NCBI RefSeq assembly: GCF_012689525.1
Contig: NZ_CP051515.1
Location: 2,480,001 to 2,544,000, forward strand
Origin: Paraburkholderia aromaticivorans
GTDB lineage: Bacteria > Pseudomonadota > Gammaproteobacteria > Burkholderiales > Burkholderiaceae
DNA length: 64,000 bases
Direction: 5' to 3'
This document shows, in pieces, positions 44,154 to 53,406 of this stretch. The number at the start of each line of letters is the position of its first letter. The stretch's first letter is position 1. The notes beneath the pieces were generated by a model. It did no database searches. It was not told the origin of the DNA and saw only the letters and a list, made by a program, of their open reading frames with translations. The position numbers and the translations under genes are program-made.

Positions 44154-44208
44154 CTGATTGCCTTCGAAGGTCTATGCGTTAGGTAACGTCAATGCTTAAG
44201 TACGGGGT

Positions 44209-45558
44209 TCATGCGGAGTTCTTCGTCGCGCTACCGACCTCGGGTAATTCAATGCGCTTGATATCCCCAAGAATGAAGATATACGATGCCGCGCCCAGCA
44301 AAGCCACTGCGCTGATGAACACGAGCCCCCAATAGAACGAGCCGGTCAGTGCAAGGATAGCGCCGATCACGATCGGCGTGACGATCCCTGCGATGTTGGC
44401 CGTGAAGTTGAAAATGCCGCCGGTAAGCCCCATCAGGCGTTTGGGCGCAATGTCTGGAATGATGGACCAGCCAAGGCCGCCCATGCCCTGTCCGAAAAAC
44501 GCCAGCGAGAGTACGGCGATCACGGCGGCATCGCTCTTCATGTATATCGCCGCCACGATGCTCGACGAAAGCAACAGTCCGCTAATGATGGGGAGCTTGC
44601 GCGCCAGGTTGATGCGTCCGGTGCGTCGCAGCAGCAGATCGGAGAGCCATCCGCCGAACAGCACGCCAACCGAGGCACCGACGAACGGCAGGATCGCGAA
44701 GAATCCGACCTTGAGCCACGCCATATGGCGTTCGCTCACGAGATAAGTTGGAAACCAGGTCAGGAAGAACACGACGGTGGAGTTGCCCGCGAACTGACCG
44801 ATCGCCGCCCCCCAGATCTCGCGACGACCCAGCAGGCTGCGTACGTCGTGCCAGGAGAACGGCCGCTGTGCATCGGCGGCTGCGGTAAGGCCGCCACCGG
44901 CTCCGATGTAGTCGCGCTCCGCCTCGTTCATCGTGCGCGACTCGTGCGGCTCGTGATAGCGCAGCCACCAGACGATTGAAAATCCAAGCCCCACTGCGCC
45001 GACGATCACGAACATGGCACGCCAGCCGAATGCCGCGATGATCCAGAACAGTAGCGGACTGAACACGGCGAGACCGACATACTGTCCCACCTGATAGATG
45101 CTGGTGGCACGCGCTCGCTCACGCTGCGGAAACCAGTGGCCGACGACGCGGCTGTTGGTGGAAAAGCACGGCGATTCGGCAACGCCCAGCCCCAGCCGAT
45201 AAATGAGCAGGGAAAGCAGACCGCCAGAAAGCCCGTTGAGGATAATGAACGCCGACCAGCTCGCGACGGCAAGAAAGTAGGTCTTTCTCGCGCCGAGGCG
45301 ATCGAGCAATAACCCGGCCGGTATCTGCGAAAGCGTATAGGTCCAGGAAAATGCAGAAAATACGATGCCCATTACGCCGGCCGACAGCCCCAGATCCTGA
45401 CTCAGACTCGGAGCCGCAATCCCCAGCACCGTACGGTCCAGATAGTTGATGACGGTGCCGATCGCGAGCAGCGCGAGAATGGTGAAACGGGTTCGTGAGC
45501 GGCGCGCCGACACGAGGGGCAAGTCCTCGGCCGGCGATAGCGTTGCCTCTGTCTTCAT
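44209..45558 (-). CDS. MFS transporter, ACS family
   Basis: This 449-residue 12-TM carrier starts RTRFTILALLAIGTVINYLDRTVLGIAAPSL, a signature of the ACS group that includes glucarate/galactarate (GudP) and hexuronate (ExuT) carriers. VAESPCFSTNSRVVGHWFP follows. It probably imports a sugar acid or aromatic acid with protons. It lies between the VOC and Gfo/Idh genes in the same direction (gaps 55 and 127 bp). The broken MFS end at 35245 is homologous to its C-terminus. Confidence 0.9.
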   Translation of the reverse strand: MKTEATLSPAEDLPLVSARRSRTRFTILALLAIGTVINYLDRTVLGIAAPSLSQDLGLSAGVMGIVFSAFSWTYTLSQIPAGLLLDRLGARKTYFLAVASWSAFIILNGLSGGLLSLLIYRLGLGVAESPCFSTNSRVVGHWFPQRERARATSIYQVGQYVGLAVFSPLLFWIIAAFGWRAMFVIVGAVGLGFSIVWWLRYHEPHESRTMNEAERDYIGAGGGLTAAADAQRPFSWHDVRSLLGRREIWGAAIGQFAGNSTVVFFLTWFPTYLVSERHMAWLKVGFFAILPFVGASVGVLFGGWLSDLLLRRTGRINLARKLPIISGLLLSSSIVAAIYMKSDAAVIAVLSLAFFGQGMGGLGWSIIPDIAPKRLMGLTGGIFNFTANIAGIVTPIVIGAILALTGSFYWGLVFISAVALLGAASYIFILGDIKRIELPEVGSATKNSA

Positions 45559-45685
45559 GTTTGTCTCCGATATGAACAGGCAGACGTCTGTGATGCGTCT
45601 GTCACGATTGCGGCCTGATGCGAATGCACGTCCCGCACAGGCGCCCTATTCGCAGCGTGGCTCGCGGCGGCAATCGCCGGTTTCG

Positions 45686-46687
45686 CTACACGTTTTCCCA
45701 GTTGCCGGAACGGACGCTGCGAGCGATGGCTTCGAGCGTCGCGATCGTGTCGATCGACTCCTGTTCCGTGCTGCCCGTCCAGTGCTCAGGACCCAGCGCA
45801 ATGGCGCGAGCGAAACTGTCTGCTTCAGCGAGAAAGCCGTTGCCGCCCGCAAGCTTGATCGTTTCGCGGGTCGTCGAGGAAGGTATTCCGCGGCGCAGAT
45901 GAATTTCGGGCGGTCCGGCATCCGGTGGGCTATTCAGGAAGGTCGTCTCGAGAATGCCGTCCGAGCCGGCGATGAGCGCGTGGCGGTGGTAGGCCGTATT
46001 GAAACTGCACGCGATCTGGCCCAGCAGACCGCCAGGAAACTCGAGATTGGCGATCACGGTCAGGTCGACCTTCGTTTCCGACCAACGCGCGATCGCATTG
46101 ACGCGTGATGGCTTCTCGCCCGCGACCATGCGCAGCATGCTTGTCGCATAGCTGCCTGCATCGAGCAGCGCTCCGCCGCCACGCTCAGGATCGAGCCGGA
46201 TATTGGCCGGGTCGTTGAATTTCACCCCAAAGCACGCATACACCGTTTGCACGCGTCCGATCGCGCCTTCGTCCAGCAGGCGGCGCAGCGCGAGCGTCTG
46301 TTCCTGCGCGCGATAGGGGTAGGCCTCCGCCAGAAAACGGCGGTTGCGCCGGGCAGTCTCGAACATCGCGAGCGTGTCGGCTTTGGAAACCGCAATGGGC
46401 TTTTCGCACAGCACGTGCTTCCCGGCATCGAGCGCCTTGATGACCCACTCCGCGTGCAAGGTGTTGGGCAGCGGCACATAGATGGCGTCGACATCGGCAT
46501 CGTGAATCAGCGCTTCGTACGAACCATGCGCTCGCTGCACGCCAACTTCGCTTGCAAACTGCCGCCCCTTCTCAAGATCGCGGCTCGCAACAGCAACGAC
46601 ATCGACAAGCTCCGACGGTGCGACGCCCGCGATAAACGAGCGGGCGATTTTCGCGGCACCCAGTACGCCAAAACGCAAAGGTTTCAT
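45686..46687 (-). CDS. Gfo/Idh/MocA family oxidoreductase
   Basis: This 333-residue protein has an N-terminal Rossmann domain with GVLGAAKIARSF and the family motif HVLCEKPIAVS, whose Lys is catalytic. Its C-terminal alpha/beta domain has GGGALLDAGSYATSM and CSFNTAYHRHALIAG. Family members oxidise or reduce sugars, cyclitols and related polyols with NAD(P). I chose the ATG at 46687 with an ATGGAAAAA spacer; an ATG at 46696 is equally possible. It heads the leftward unit with the MFS and VOC genes, which together look like polyol or sugar-acid use. Confidence 0.88.
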   Translation of the reverse strand: MKPLRFGVLGAAKIARSFIAGVAPSELVDVVAVASRDLEKGRQFASEVGVQRAHGSYEALIHDADVDAIYVPLPNTLHAEWVIKALDAGKHVLCEKPIAVSKADTLAMFETARRNRRFLAEAYPYRAQEQTLALRRLLDEGAIGRVQTVYACFGVKFNDPANIRLDPERGGGALLDAGSYATSMLRMVAGEKPSRVNAIARWSETKVDLTVIANLEFPGGLLGQIACSFNTAYHRHALIAGSDGILETTFLNSPPDAGPPEIHLRRGIPSSTTRETIKLAGGNGFLAEADSFARAIALGPEHWTGSTEQESIDTIATLEAIARSVRSGNWENV

Positions 46688-46939
46688 TTTTTCCATTGTC
46701 CTAAATAAGCGCCTCGTGACTCGTCGGCCACAAGCGCAGCGCAAAACCGGCGCGACCGCGGCAAATGATCCGGCGAACGTTGTGCACCCCTGTGTGGAGA
46801 TACTAGGGAGTTGTCGTCGAACTGTCGTATGCCAAGTTTCAGTTGACGTATAACTTTTGGTTAATCGCCCGGCCGGGCTTATGAGGATGAATGCTTGTCA
46901 GGCCGCGGCTTGGCGCGGCCTTAATGCGGGTCGGCCCTG

Positions 46940-47650
46940 CTATCGCCCGAAAAGCCGGGCGATTCCCCCGTCAATATGGGCACGCATAGCGTCTCGCGCG
47001 GCAGCTGCATCGCCGGCGTCAATCGCATCGAGAATTTGCTCGTGTTCTCGTAAAACCTCCTGCTTACGAGACACAATGGGGCGGCCAGCGAGATCGCGCA
47101 CCAGACGGATACTGAAGTTCATCTGTTCAGACAATGCCGCCAGGGTGTGGGCGAAGAAACGATTACCGGTTGATTGCGCGACGGCCATATGGAAAGCGAT
47201 GTCCTGCTCGATCCCAGACTCTCCAGCAGCGAGCGCCTGACCAAGTCTGAGGTGACTCTTTCTCAGTTTCGCGAATGCAACCCGATCGCCCAACTGTGCC
47301 GCACACGCCGCGCACTCGCCCTCGAGGCTCCGCCTGAATTCCAGAAAACTTCGCACATCAGGGATGCTTGCCAAGGTCGAGAAAGACAGTGCCTGCGATA
47401 CCGTCATCTCGTTACCGACATAGCTGCCCGAGCCCTTTCGCGAATAAATCCTCCCTTCGGCGCGAAGCCTGGCCAGCGCTTGCCGCAGCATCGGTCTCGA
47501 CACGCCGAAGCGCTCCGCAAGAGTTTGTTCCGCCGGAAGCCGGGTGTCGGGACCAAACTCCGGATCGCTTAATAAGGCGAGGAGTTGGTCGTATGCGTAT
47601 TCGTCCCGCGTATGAGCCGGAATATGCGGGGAGGTTCGGATCGAGTACAT
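46940..47650 (-). CDS. GntR family regulator, FCD (FadR) type
   Basis: This 236-residue protein has the winged helix YDQLLALLSDPEFGPDTRLPAEQTLAERFGVSRPMLRQALARLRAEG. A helical FCD effector domain follows, with DIAFHMAVAQSTGNRFF and metal-type histidines (HEQILDAI, HIDGG). It is divergent from the enolase-superfamily gene across a 112-bp gap with two palindromes. It most likely represses the rightward sugar-acid module until its acid substrate appears. A hairpin at 46901-46920 lies just past its stop. Confidence 0.9.
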   Translation of the reverse strand: MYSIRTSPHIPAHTRDEYAYDQLLALLSDPEFGPDTRLPAEQTLAERFGVSRPMLRQALARLRAEGRIYSRKGSGSYVGNEMTVSQALSFSTLASIPDVRSFLEFRRSLEGECAACAAQLGDRVAFAKLRKSHLRLGQALAAGESGIEQDIAFHMAVAQSTGNRFFAHTLAALSEQMNFSIRLVRDLAGRPIVSRKQEVLREHEQILDAIDAGDAAAARDAMRAHIDGGIARLFGR

Positions 47651-47674
47651 GGCGCCCCCAAACAGGTTTCAAAA

Positions 47675-47699
47675 GCTGTCAGACAGCATATCCGATATG
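47675..47699. promoter_or_regulatory. Two abutting 13-bp palindromes, GntR operator candidates
   Basis: GCTGTCAGACAGC (47675-47687) is a perfect odd-length palindrome of the TGTCnGACA type used by FCD-type GntR proteins. It shares its last base with a second perfect palindrome, CATATCCGATATG (47687-47699). Both lie between the divergent GntR gene and the enolase-superfamily gene. Confidence 0.6.
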
Positions 47700-47762
47700 T
47701 TTGACTGCCCGCAACGGCGTGGACAGAATCGACTCACTTCCTCAATCCGTCCGCCCATTGCT

Positions 47763-48983
47763 ATGCCCAATATCACAGCGCTGCGAACCATCCGGCTTCC
47801 CGAACGCCCGAAGCTCATCTGGGTTGAAATCGAGACGGAAGACGGCCTGACCGGGCTTGGCGAGACCTTCCGCGGCGCCCAGGCCGTGGAGGCGGTTTTA
47901 CATGAACAGATCGCTCCGGCGTTGCTCGGACGGCCCGCTCAGAATGTCACGGCGATCTCACACGAACTCCTGAATCCGTACGTTGGTTTCGACAGCAGCG
48001 GCGCGGAAGTACGCGCCGCCAGTGCGGTCGACATCGCGCTCTGGGATCTGGCTGGCCAACGCAGTGGTATTCCGCTGTATGTCGCGCTTGGCGGCGCGAT
48101 GCGCGAGCAGGTGCCCGTCTACAACACCTGCGCCGGGTACGATTTCAACACCTCCCTTGGAGGTCGGCGGGCAATCGTCGCAGATGATCGCAGCAAGGGA
48201 CCGTACGACGACCAGATCGCCTTTATGCGTGATGCGGGGGTACTCGCAGAGAGCCTGTTGTCCGAGGGTTATTCCGCGATGAAAATCTGGCCCTTCGACG
48301 ATTTCGCGCAAGGCAATGCACACCACATCAGCCTGTCCGATCTGAAGACGGGTCTTGAACCCTTTCGCAGGATCAGGGCCGCCGTCGGCGACCGCATTGA
48401 AATCATGTGCGAACTGCACAGTCTCTGGGGAACTCACGCGGCAACCAGGATTTGCAATGCGCTGGCCGACTATCAGGTCCTGTGGGTAGAGGATCCCATC
48501 GCAAAGATGGACAACCTGTCCGCAGTCGCCGATCTACGCCGACAGACACGCGCTCCACTATGCGGCGGCGAAAACCTGGCCGGCGCAAAGCGGTTTCGCG
48601 ACATGCTCGCAGCCGACGCCGTCGATTTCGTCATGTTGGACCTGACCTGGTGCGGGGGATTGAGCGAAGCCCGCAAGATCGCGGCGCTCGCTGAAACACA
48701 TGCCCGGCCGTTGGCGCCTCATGACTGCACCGGACCGGTCGCCCTCATGGCAGGCCTCCATCTGGCGCTGCACGCGCCAACGGCAATTTTCCAGGAGGTC
48801 GTGCGCGCCTCGCTGGCCACCTGGTATCCACAACTCGTGGATCGATTGCCTGAGATCCGCGATGGTGTCGCACTAGCACCGACAGACCCAGGCCTTGGAA
48901 CCGCTCTACTCCCCGACGTTCATCGAACTGATGGCGCCGTCATACGCGAAAGCGGAACACCGCGACACAAATCGCGGACCTAG
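47763..48983 (+). CDS. Mandelate racemase / muconate lactonizing enzyme family protein
   Basis: This 406-residue enolase-superfamily enzyme has an N-terminal capping domain (RTIRLPERPKLIWVEIETEDGLTGLGETF) and a TIM barrel. AMKIWPFDD contributes the catalytic Lys; the metal ligands lie in CELHSLW, WVEDPIAK and CGGENLAG, and the terminal His in APHDCTG. Such enzymes dehydrate or cycloisomerise acid sugars. The KxW in place of KxK and the HDCTG motif point to a sugar-acid dehydratase rather than mandelate racemase. I chose the ATG at 47763. The following symporter and D-2-hydroxyacid dehydrogenase genes support this reading. Confidence 0.87.
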   Translation: MPNITALRTIRLPERPKLIWVEIETEDGLTGLGETFRGAQAVEAVLHEQIAPALLGRPAQNVTAISHELLNPYVGFDSSGAEVRAASAVDIALWDLAGQRSGIPLYVALGGAMREQVPVYNTCAGYDFNTSLGGRRAIVADDRSKGPYDDQIAFMRDAGVLAESLLSEGYSAMKIWPFDDFAQGNAHHISLSDLKTGLEPFRRIRAAVGDRIEIMCELHSLWGTHAATRICNALADYQVLWVEDPIAKMDNLSAVADLRRQTRAPLCGGENLAGAKRFRDMLAADAVDFVMLDLTWCGGLSEARKIAALAETHARPLAPHDCTGPVALMAGLHLALHAPTAIFQEVVRASLATWYPQLVDRLPEIRDGVALAPTDPGLGTALLPDVHRTDGAVIRESGTPRHKSRT

Positions 48984-49043
48984 CAGAACACGCATGCAGG
49001 CGAGCACCTGAACGGTCATCAGAACCGTTGACGCCAGATCAGT

Positions 49044-49059
49044 GTCGCCACACGGCGAC
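49044..49059 (+). other. Perfect hairpin in the intercistronic leader
   Basis: GTCGCC-ACAC-GGCGAC is a perfect 6-bp stem with a 4-base loop. It lies 25 bp before the symporter start, just ahead of the GAGGAGA ribosome site. It could protect or pace the message between the two genes; no T-run follows, so it is not a simple terminator. Confidence 0.4.
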
Positions 49060-49084
49060 CGGGCAAACTCTGAGGAGACAAGCA

Positions 49085-50488
49085 ATGTTATCGAGAGTCG
49101 CAGTCATTATCTGCGTTACAGCCGTGTACGTTCTCATCGTCGCATTCATTGGCTACAGTGTGCGTCGACATGCATCCAGCAGCAGTGGCTTTACCACGGG
49201 CGGCAAGCCTTTCTCGCCAATTCTGATCTCCGCTCTGATGCTGTCGGAGTTCATCGGCAGTTCCGTGAGCATTGGCACCGCTCAGAAAGGGTTCGAGGAA
49301 GGCATATCTGCAGCGTGGAATCTGGTCGCGCTCTCCATGGGGTTTCTGCTGCTGGGGCTGCTCCTCGTCGGTCGGTATCGGCGCACGGGCCTCAACACTA
49401 TTTCCGCGATTCTTGAGCGGACCTACGGCCGCGGGGTTCGGTACGCGGCATCGGCATTGACGATCTTCTCCCTGAACGTCGTAGCAGTTGCGCTGTATGC
49501 AAGCGGCGGCGCTGTTCTCGGAGCGGTACTGCATGTCGGACATGGAACAGCGACGATAATCGTCGGTATCGTTGTCATCTTTTTTGTCACCGTGGGTGGC
49601 TTTCGTTCGGTTGTTTATACCAACACTTTGAACGCCGTCATCAAATACGTGGGTATCGTGCTCGCCCTCGCATTCGCGTTGGCCGAGTCTGGCGGCTACT
49701 CGCATTTGCGTGCGTCGCTACCCGGACGGATGTTCGATATGTCCGGTGTCGGCGTGCCGCAGATCGTTGCCTGGATGATCGCCGGAATCGGGTCGATTTT
49801 CGCAACGCAGTATGTCATCCAGGGCGTCGTTACAACCCCCGACGAACGTGGCGCCCGACGCGCCTGCTACTACGTGTCCGGGATGATGATCCCGTTCGGC
49901 ATCATCGTCGCAATGATCGGGATATGCAGTGCGCTGCTCTATCCCGGGATCAGCTCGATTGACGCTTTTCCCACCGTCATCGCGCACATGCCACCTTTCA
50001 CAGCGAGCATCGTCGTAATTGGGCTAGCTGGCGCGCTGTTTGGGGGCATTTCTGCCAGCACGATCGCCTCCGGCACGCTTTTACTCCGCGACTTTTATGA
50101 GCCATTCTTCAAGCACGATGCCAGTGACGACGGGTCGCTTCGGTTCATTCGCGTCGCCACCGTCGTGATCGGTCTTATCCCATTGGTCCTTGCCCTCTTC
50201 GCCAGCAAGATCCTGCTCATTGCTTTTCTCGGTAAGTCATTGCGCGCGACGCTCGCGGTATTGATCCTGCTGTCTTTCTATGCACCGCGCTTCGGCACGC
50301 CTCGTGGCGCACTAGTCGGCATCGTCCTGTCCGTTATTGCAACGATTTCGTGGTTCCTCGCCGGCAACCCCTTCGGCGTCGACAGTTCATATTTTGCCCT
50401 CGGCATGCCAATCGTTGCGATGGCGGTCAGTCATCTTCTGCGGCCGCGATCACCTGAGACACAGCCAGTCCATGCCGGTCGTCCATAG
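49085..50488 (+). CDS. Sodium:solute symporter family protein
   Basis: This 467-residue membrane protein has about 13 hydrophobic segments. The SSS-type features are TGGKPFSPILISALMLSEFIGSSVSIGTAQKGFEEG (sodium-site helix 1), SMGFLLLGLLLVGRYRRTGLNTISAILERTYG, and FGGISASTIASGTLLLRDFYEPF near helix 9. It imports a substrate with Na+. The ATG at 49085 follows CTGAGGAGACAAGC. It lies between the enolase-superfamily and hydroxyacid dehydrogenase genes, so sugar-acid uptake is likely. Confidence 0.9.
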   Translation: MLSRVAVIICVTAVYVLIVAFIGYSVRRHASSSSGFTTGGKPFSPILISALMLSEFIGSSVSIGTAQKGFEEGISAAWNLVALSMGFLLLGLLLVGRYRRTGLNTISAILERTYGRGVRYAASALTIFSLNVVAVALYASGGAVLGAVLHVGHGTATIIVGIVVIFFVTVGGFRSVVYTNTLNAVIKYVGIVLALAFALAESGGYSHLRASLPGRMFDMSGVGVPQIVAWMIAGIGSIFATQYVIQGVVTTPDERGARRACYYVSGMMIPFGIIVAMIGICSALLYPGISSIDAFPTVIAHMPPFTASIVVIGLAGALFGGISASTIASGTLLLRDFYEPFFKHDASDDGSLRFIRVATVVIGLIPLVLALFASKILLIAFLGKSLRATLAVLILLSFYAPRFGTPRGALVGIVLSVIATISWFLAGNPFGVDSSYFALGMPIVAMAVSHLLRPRSPETQPVHAGRP

Positions 50489-50513
50489 TCGTCAACACTA
50501 CTCGCGAACTCAA

Positions 50514-51476
50514 ATGTCCTCACATCAGCAAACACCCGCGGACCGGCCCAACGTCCTGATTGCCGGCCCCCTGCCGCCTGACCTGGTCGCGCGTCTGGAC
50601 GCCGGATACGAAACGGTAAAGCTCTGGCAGGAGAGCGATCGTAGTGCCTTTCTGGCTCGGCATGGCTCGCGCTTCGATGTTCTCGCGACCAGCGGCGTGT
50701 TTGGCGCGGACGCTGCCCTCATGAAACAACTTCCCAATCTGCGGCTCATTGCCAGCTTTGGCGTTGGAACAGATCCGATCGACCTCGCAGAAGCGGGTGC
50801 TCGCGGAGTCCAGGTGACCAATACACCGGGGGTGCTAAACCCGTGTGTAGCGGACGCTGCGCTTGGGCTACTCCTCGGTCTCGCTCGACGTATCGTGGTT
50901 GCGGATCACGCTGTTCGAGCAGGTGAGTGGACCGCCGGGCGTCGTCAACTCGGGACCAGTTTGAAAGGAAAGGTATGCGGGATCGTGGGTCTCGGGGGAA
51001 TTGGACGCGAGATCGCCCATCGCGTCAGTGCCTGCGGTATGCACGTCGTGTATCACGGGCCGAGACCCAAGAGTGATTCACCCTATCCATACTACGCATC
51101 GCTCGTTGACATGGCACGAGACGCTGACGTGCTGATCCTGTCCTTGCCGGGTGGCACCGCCACTCACCACCTAGTCGATGCAACTGTCTTGCACGCGCTG
51201 GGCCCCGCCGGCATGCTCGTCAATGTCGCAAGAGGCTCCGTCGTCGACGAAAGCGCGCTCGTCGAAGCGTTGACGCAGCGAACGCTTGGCGGCGCCGCCC
51301 TTGACGTTTTCGAGAATGAGCCGCATGTGCCGCCCGCATTGTTGTCGCTCGACAATGTCGTGCTTACCCCTCATATCGGAAGTGGAACGACCGAGACGCG
51401 CGAAGCCATGTCGCAACTCGTACTGGCGAATATTGCAGCGTACGCCGCGGGCCGCCCTGCCGTATCGCCCGTTTGA
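50514..51476 (+). CDS. D-isomer-specific 2-hydroxyacid dehydrogenase
   Basis: This 320-residue protein has the NAD motif GIVGLGGIGREIAHRV near 155-170 and the catalytic Arg in LVNVARGSVVDE. Glu in DVFENEP and His in LTPHIGSGT complete the catalytic set. It resembles glyoxylate/hydroxypyruvate reductases. It acts on 2-hydroxy or 2-oxo acids with NAD(P)H. The ATG at 50514 begins 26 bp after the symporter stop. It may reduce a keto acid made from the enolase-superfamily product. Confidence 0.9.
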   Translation: MSSHQQTPADRPNVLIAGPLPPDLVARLDAGYETVKLWQESDRSAFLARHGSRFDVLATSGVFGADAALMKQLPNLRLIASFGVGTDPIDLAEAGARGVQVTNTPGVLNPCVADAALGLLLGLARRIVVADHAVRAGEWTAGRRQLGTSLKGKVCGIVGLGGIGREIAHRVSACGMHVVYHGPRPKSDSPYPYYASLVDMARDADVLILSLPGGTATHHLVDATVLHALGPAGMLVNVARGSVVDESALVEALTQRTLGGAALDVFENEPHVPPALLSLDNVVLTPHIGSGTTETREAMSQLVLANIAAYAAGRPAVSPV

Positions 51477-51847
51477 TCCTGGCTCAATGGCCATGTTTTC
51501 TGCCCAATCTCGAAGCCGTGCTTGTCAGAGTCCACGTTGCGCAGGTCGATTACCTGTTCTCAGAGCTTTGACCGATCCTCACTACGCTCAACGCCGCAGC
51601 GCAGCGCACTTCTAGCCTTTTGAGCGGACTTTGTTGCCTAAGAACGGAAAAACCGCGGTTCGAGCAGACTTCGTTGTGTGCCCATAGCCGAACATTGCAA
51701 TCCCGCTAGCGGAAAACAGACGTGATTGACGCCGAAAGGGGAAAGCAAATTGAAAACATCACGAAATAGCCCGTCCAGCTTGCCATGTGCAGTTTTATTT
51801 GTGCGTCCGCACGCCTATCACCCCCATCGCCAGTAGTGCCTTCGTAC
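51477..51847. other. Gene-free stretch
   Basis: The sequence between the hydroxyacid dehydrogenase and the ArsR dyad is of lower GC and shows no convincing reading frame on either strand. Two similar 15-mers, GAGCGGACTTTGTTG and GAGCAGACTTCGTTG, occur near 51620 and 51660. I see no RNA gene or terminator in it. Confidence 0.4.
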
Positions 51848-51867
51848 ATATCGTCAAAATACGATAT
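51848..51867. promoter_or_regulatory. 20-bp dyad upstream of arsR-type gene
   Basis: ATATCGT-CAAAAT-ACGATAT is a perfect 7-bp inverted repeat, about 89 bp before the ArsR start. AT-rich dyads of this kind are typical ArsR-family operators, so autoregulation and control of the Old Yellow Enzyme gene are likely. Confidence 0.6.
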
Positions 51868-51955
51868 ATGATTCGTGTTGTAGCGATGCAATCGCGAGGG
51901 CGCTGACCAGCGCCTTCGCCTGCCTGTTGTTGTTGATGACCCTGAAACCCACCCA

Positions 51956-52258
51956 ATGACGCTCGACATCGACGCGATTCACAAAGCGCTTGCCAATCCG
52001 GTTCGCCGGGAGATTCTGAGCAGGCTGCGCGAGCCGTACGCGCATTTCGGCGACCAGGAACTGCCGCTCGATTACGGCGTGTGCGCCGGCAAGATCGACG
52101 GGCAGTGCGGCTTATCGCAGTCCACTGTGTCAGCCCACCTGGCGGCTCTGCAGCGCGCGGGACTGGTCACGTCGAAGCGGGTGGGTCAATGGGTATTCTT
52201 CAAACGCAACGAAGCCGTCATTCAGGCGTTCCTCGAGCACATCAACACCAAGCTCTAG
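51956..52258 (+). CDS. ArsR-type winged-helix regulator
   Basis: This 100-residue regulator has ALANPVRREILSRL at the start and LSQSTVSAHLAALQRAGLVTSKRVGQWVFFKRN as the recognition helix and wing. A loop between helices holds two cysteines (YGVCAGKIDGQCG) that could sense electrophiles or oxidants. It is followed after 86 bp by an Old Yellow Enzyme gene in the same direction. The likely role is to repress that reductase until a reactive electrophile modifies the cysteines. Confidence 0.88.
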   Translation: MTLDIDAIHKALANPVRREILSRLREPYAHFGDQELPLDYGVCAGKIDGQCGLSQSTVSAHLAALQRAGLVTSKRVGQWVFFKRNEAVIQAFLEHINTKL

Positions 52259-52344
52259 GCGCCGTTATTCGTATCGCCGCGCTTCTTTCATCAAGCAGTT
52301 TTTTCAGGCTTGGGCCGCGCGCCCTCGGCCAAAGGTGAACTCAT

Positions 52345-53406
52345 ATGCCGACTCTTTTCGATCCGCTGCAAATTGGCGACATCACGCTGTCGAACCGCAT
52401 CATCATGGCGCCGCTCACGCGCCAGCGCGCCGAAGAAATCCGCGTGCCGAATGCGCTGATGGCGAAGTACTACGCTGAACGCGCGAGCGCCGGTCTGATC
52501 ATCAGCGAAGCGACTTCAGTCACGCCGCAAGGCGTGGGTTATGCCGAGACGCCGGGCATCTGGTCGCAGGAGCAGGTCGAAGGCTGGAAACTCGTCACGA
52601 GCGCCGTGCATGCCGCCGGCGGCAAGATCTTTCTGCAGTTGTGGCACGTGGGCCGCATTTCCGACCCACTGTTCCTGAACGGTGAACTGCCCGTCGCGCC
52701 GAGCGCGATCGCGGCACGAGGCAACGTGAGCCTGGTGCGTCCGGAGCGTCCCTATGTGACGCCGCGCGCCCTGGAACTCGATGAAATCGCCAGCGTGATC
52801 GAAGCCTTCCGCAAAGGCGCGGAATACGCCAAGGCAGCCGGTTTCGACGGCGTCGAAGTGCACGGCGCCAACGGCTATCTGCTCGACCAGTTCCTGCAGG
52901 ACAGCACCAACCAGCGTACCGACGCCTACGGCGGCCCGATCGAAAACCGCGCGCGTCTGCTGCTCGACGTCACCGACGCATGTATCGACGTGTGGGGCGC
53001 GAACCGTGTCGGCGTGCACCTCGCACCGCGCCGCGACGCGCACGCTATGGGTGATTCCGATCCGGCCGGCACGTTCGGCTATGTGGCCCGCGAACTCGGC
53101 AAGCGCAAGATCGCGTTCATCGCCGCACGTGAAGCGCTGGGTGACGACCGTCTCGGCCCGCAATTGAAGAAAGCCTTTGGCGGCCCGTACATCGCGAACG
53201 AAAAGTTCACTAAGGAAACCGCGCAGCAGGTGCTCGACGCAGGTGAAGCGGACGCGGTGGCGTGGGGGCAACTGTTCATCGCGAATCCGGATCTGGTGCG
53301 CCGCTTCGCTACGAATGCGCCGTTGAACAAGCCGAACCCGGCGACGTACTACGCACGCGGTGAAACCGGCTACGTCGACTATCCGGCGCTGGAAACCGTG
53401 GAATAA
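52345..53406 (+). CDS. nemA: Alkene reductase, Old Yellow Enzyme family (NemA-like)
   Basis: This 353-residue FMN-dependent ene-reductase has LFDPLQIGDITLSNRIIMAPLTRQRA at the N-terminus and QLWHVGRIS. VEVHGANGYLLDQFLQDSTNQRTDAYGG carries the substrate His/Asn pair, and AVAWGQLFIANPDLVRR is a late strand. NemA reduces N-ethylmaleimide, nitrate esters and other activated alkenes with NADPH. The upstream ArsR-type gene probably controls it. A strong terminator lies at 53510-53562. Confidence 0.92.
   Translation: MPTLFDPLQIGDITLSNRIIMAPLTRQRAEEIRVPNALMAKYYAERASAGLIISEATSVTPQGVGYAETPGIWSQEQVEGWKLVTSAVHAAGGKIFLQLWHVGRISDPLFLNGELPVAPSAIAARGNVSLVRPERPYVTPRALELDEIASVIEAFRKGAEYAKAAGFDGVEVHGANGYLLDQFLQDSTNQRTDAYGGPIENRARLLLDVTDACIDVWGANRVGVHLAPRRDAHAMGDSDPAGTFGYVARELGKRKIAFIAAREALGDDRLGPQLKKAFGGPYIANEKFTKETAQQVLDAGEADAVAWGQLFIANPDLVRRFATNAPLNKPNPATYYARGETGYVDYPALETVE

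Noticed and set aside
46901..46920. GC-rich hairpin GGCCGCG/CGCGGCC after the GntR gene as a terminator.
   Set aside because: No T-run follows on either strand, so it is not a clear rho-independent terminator.
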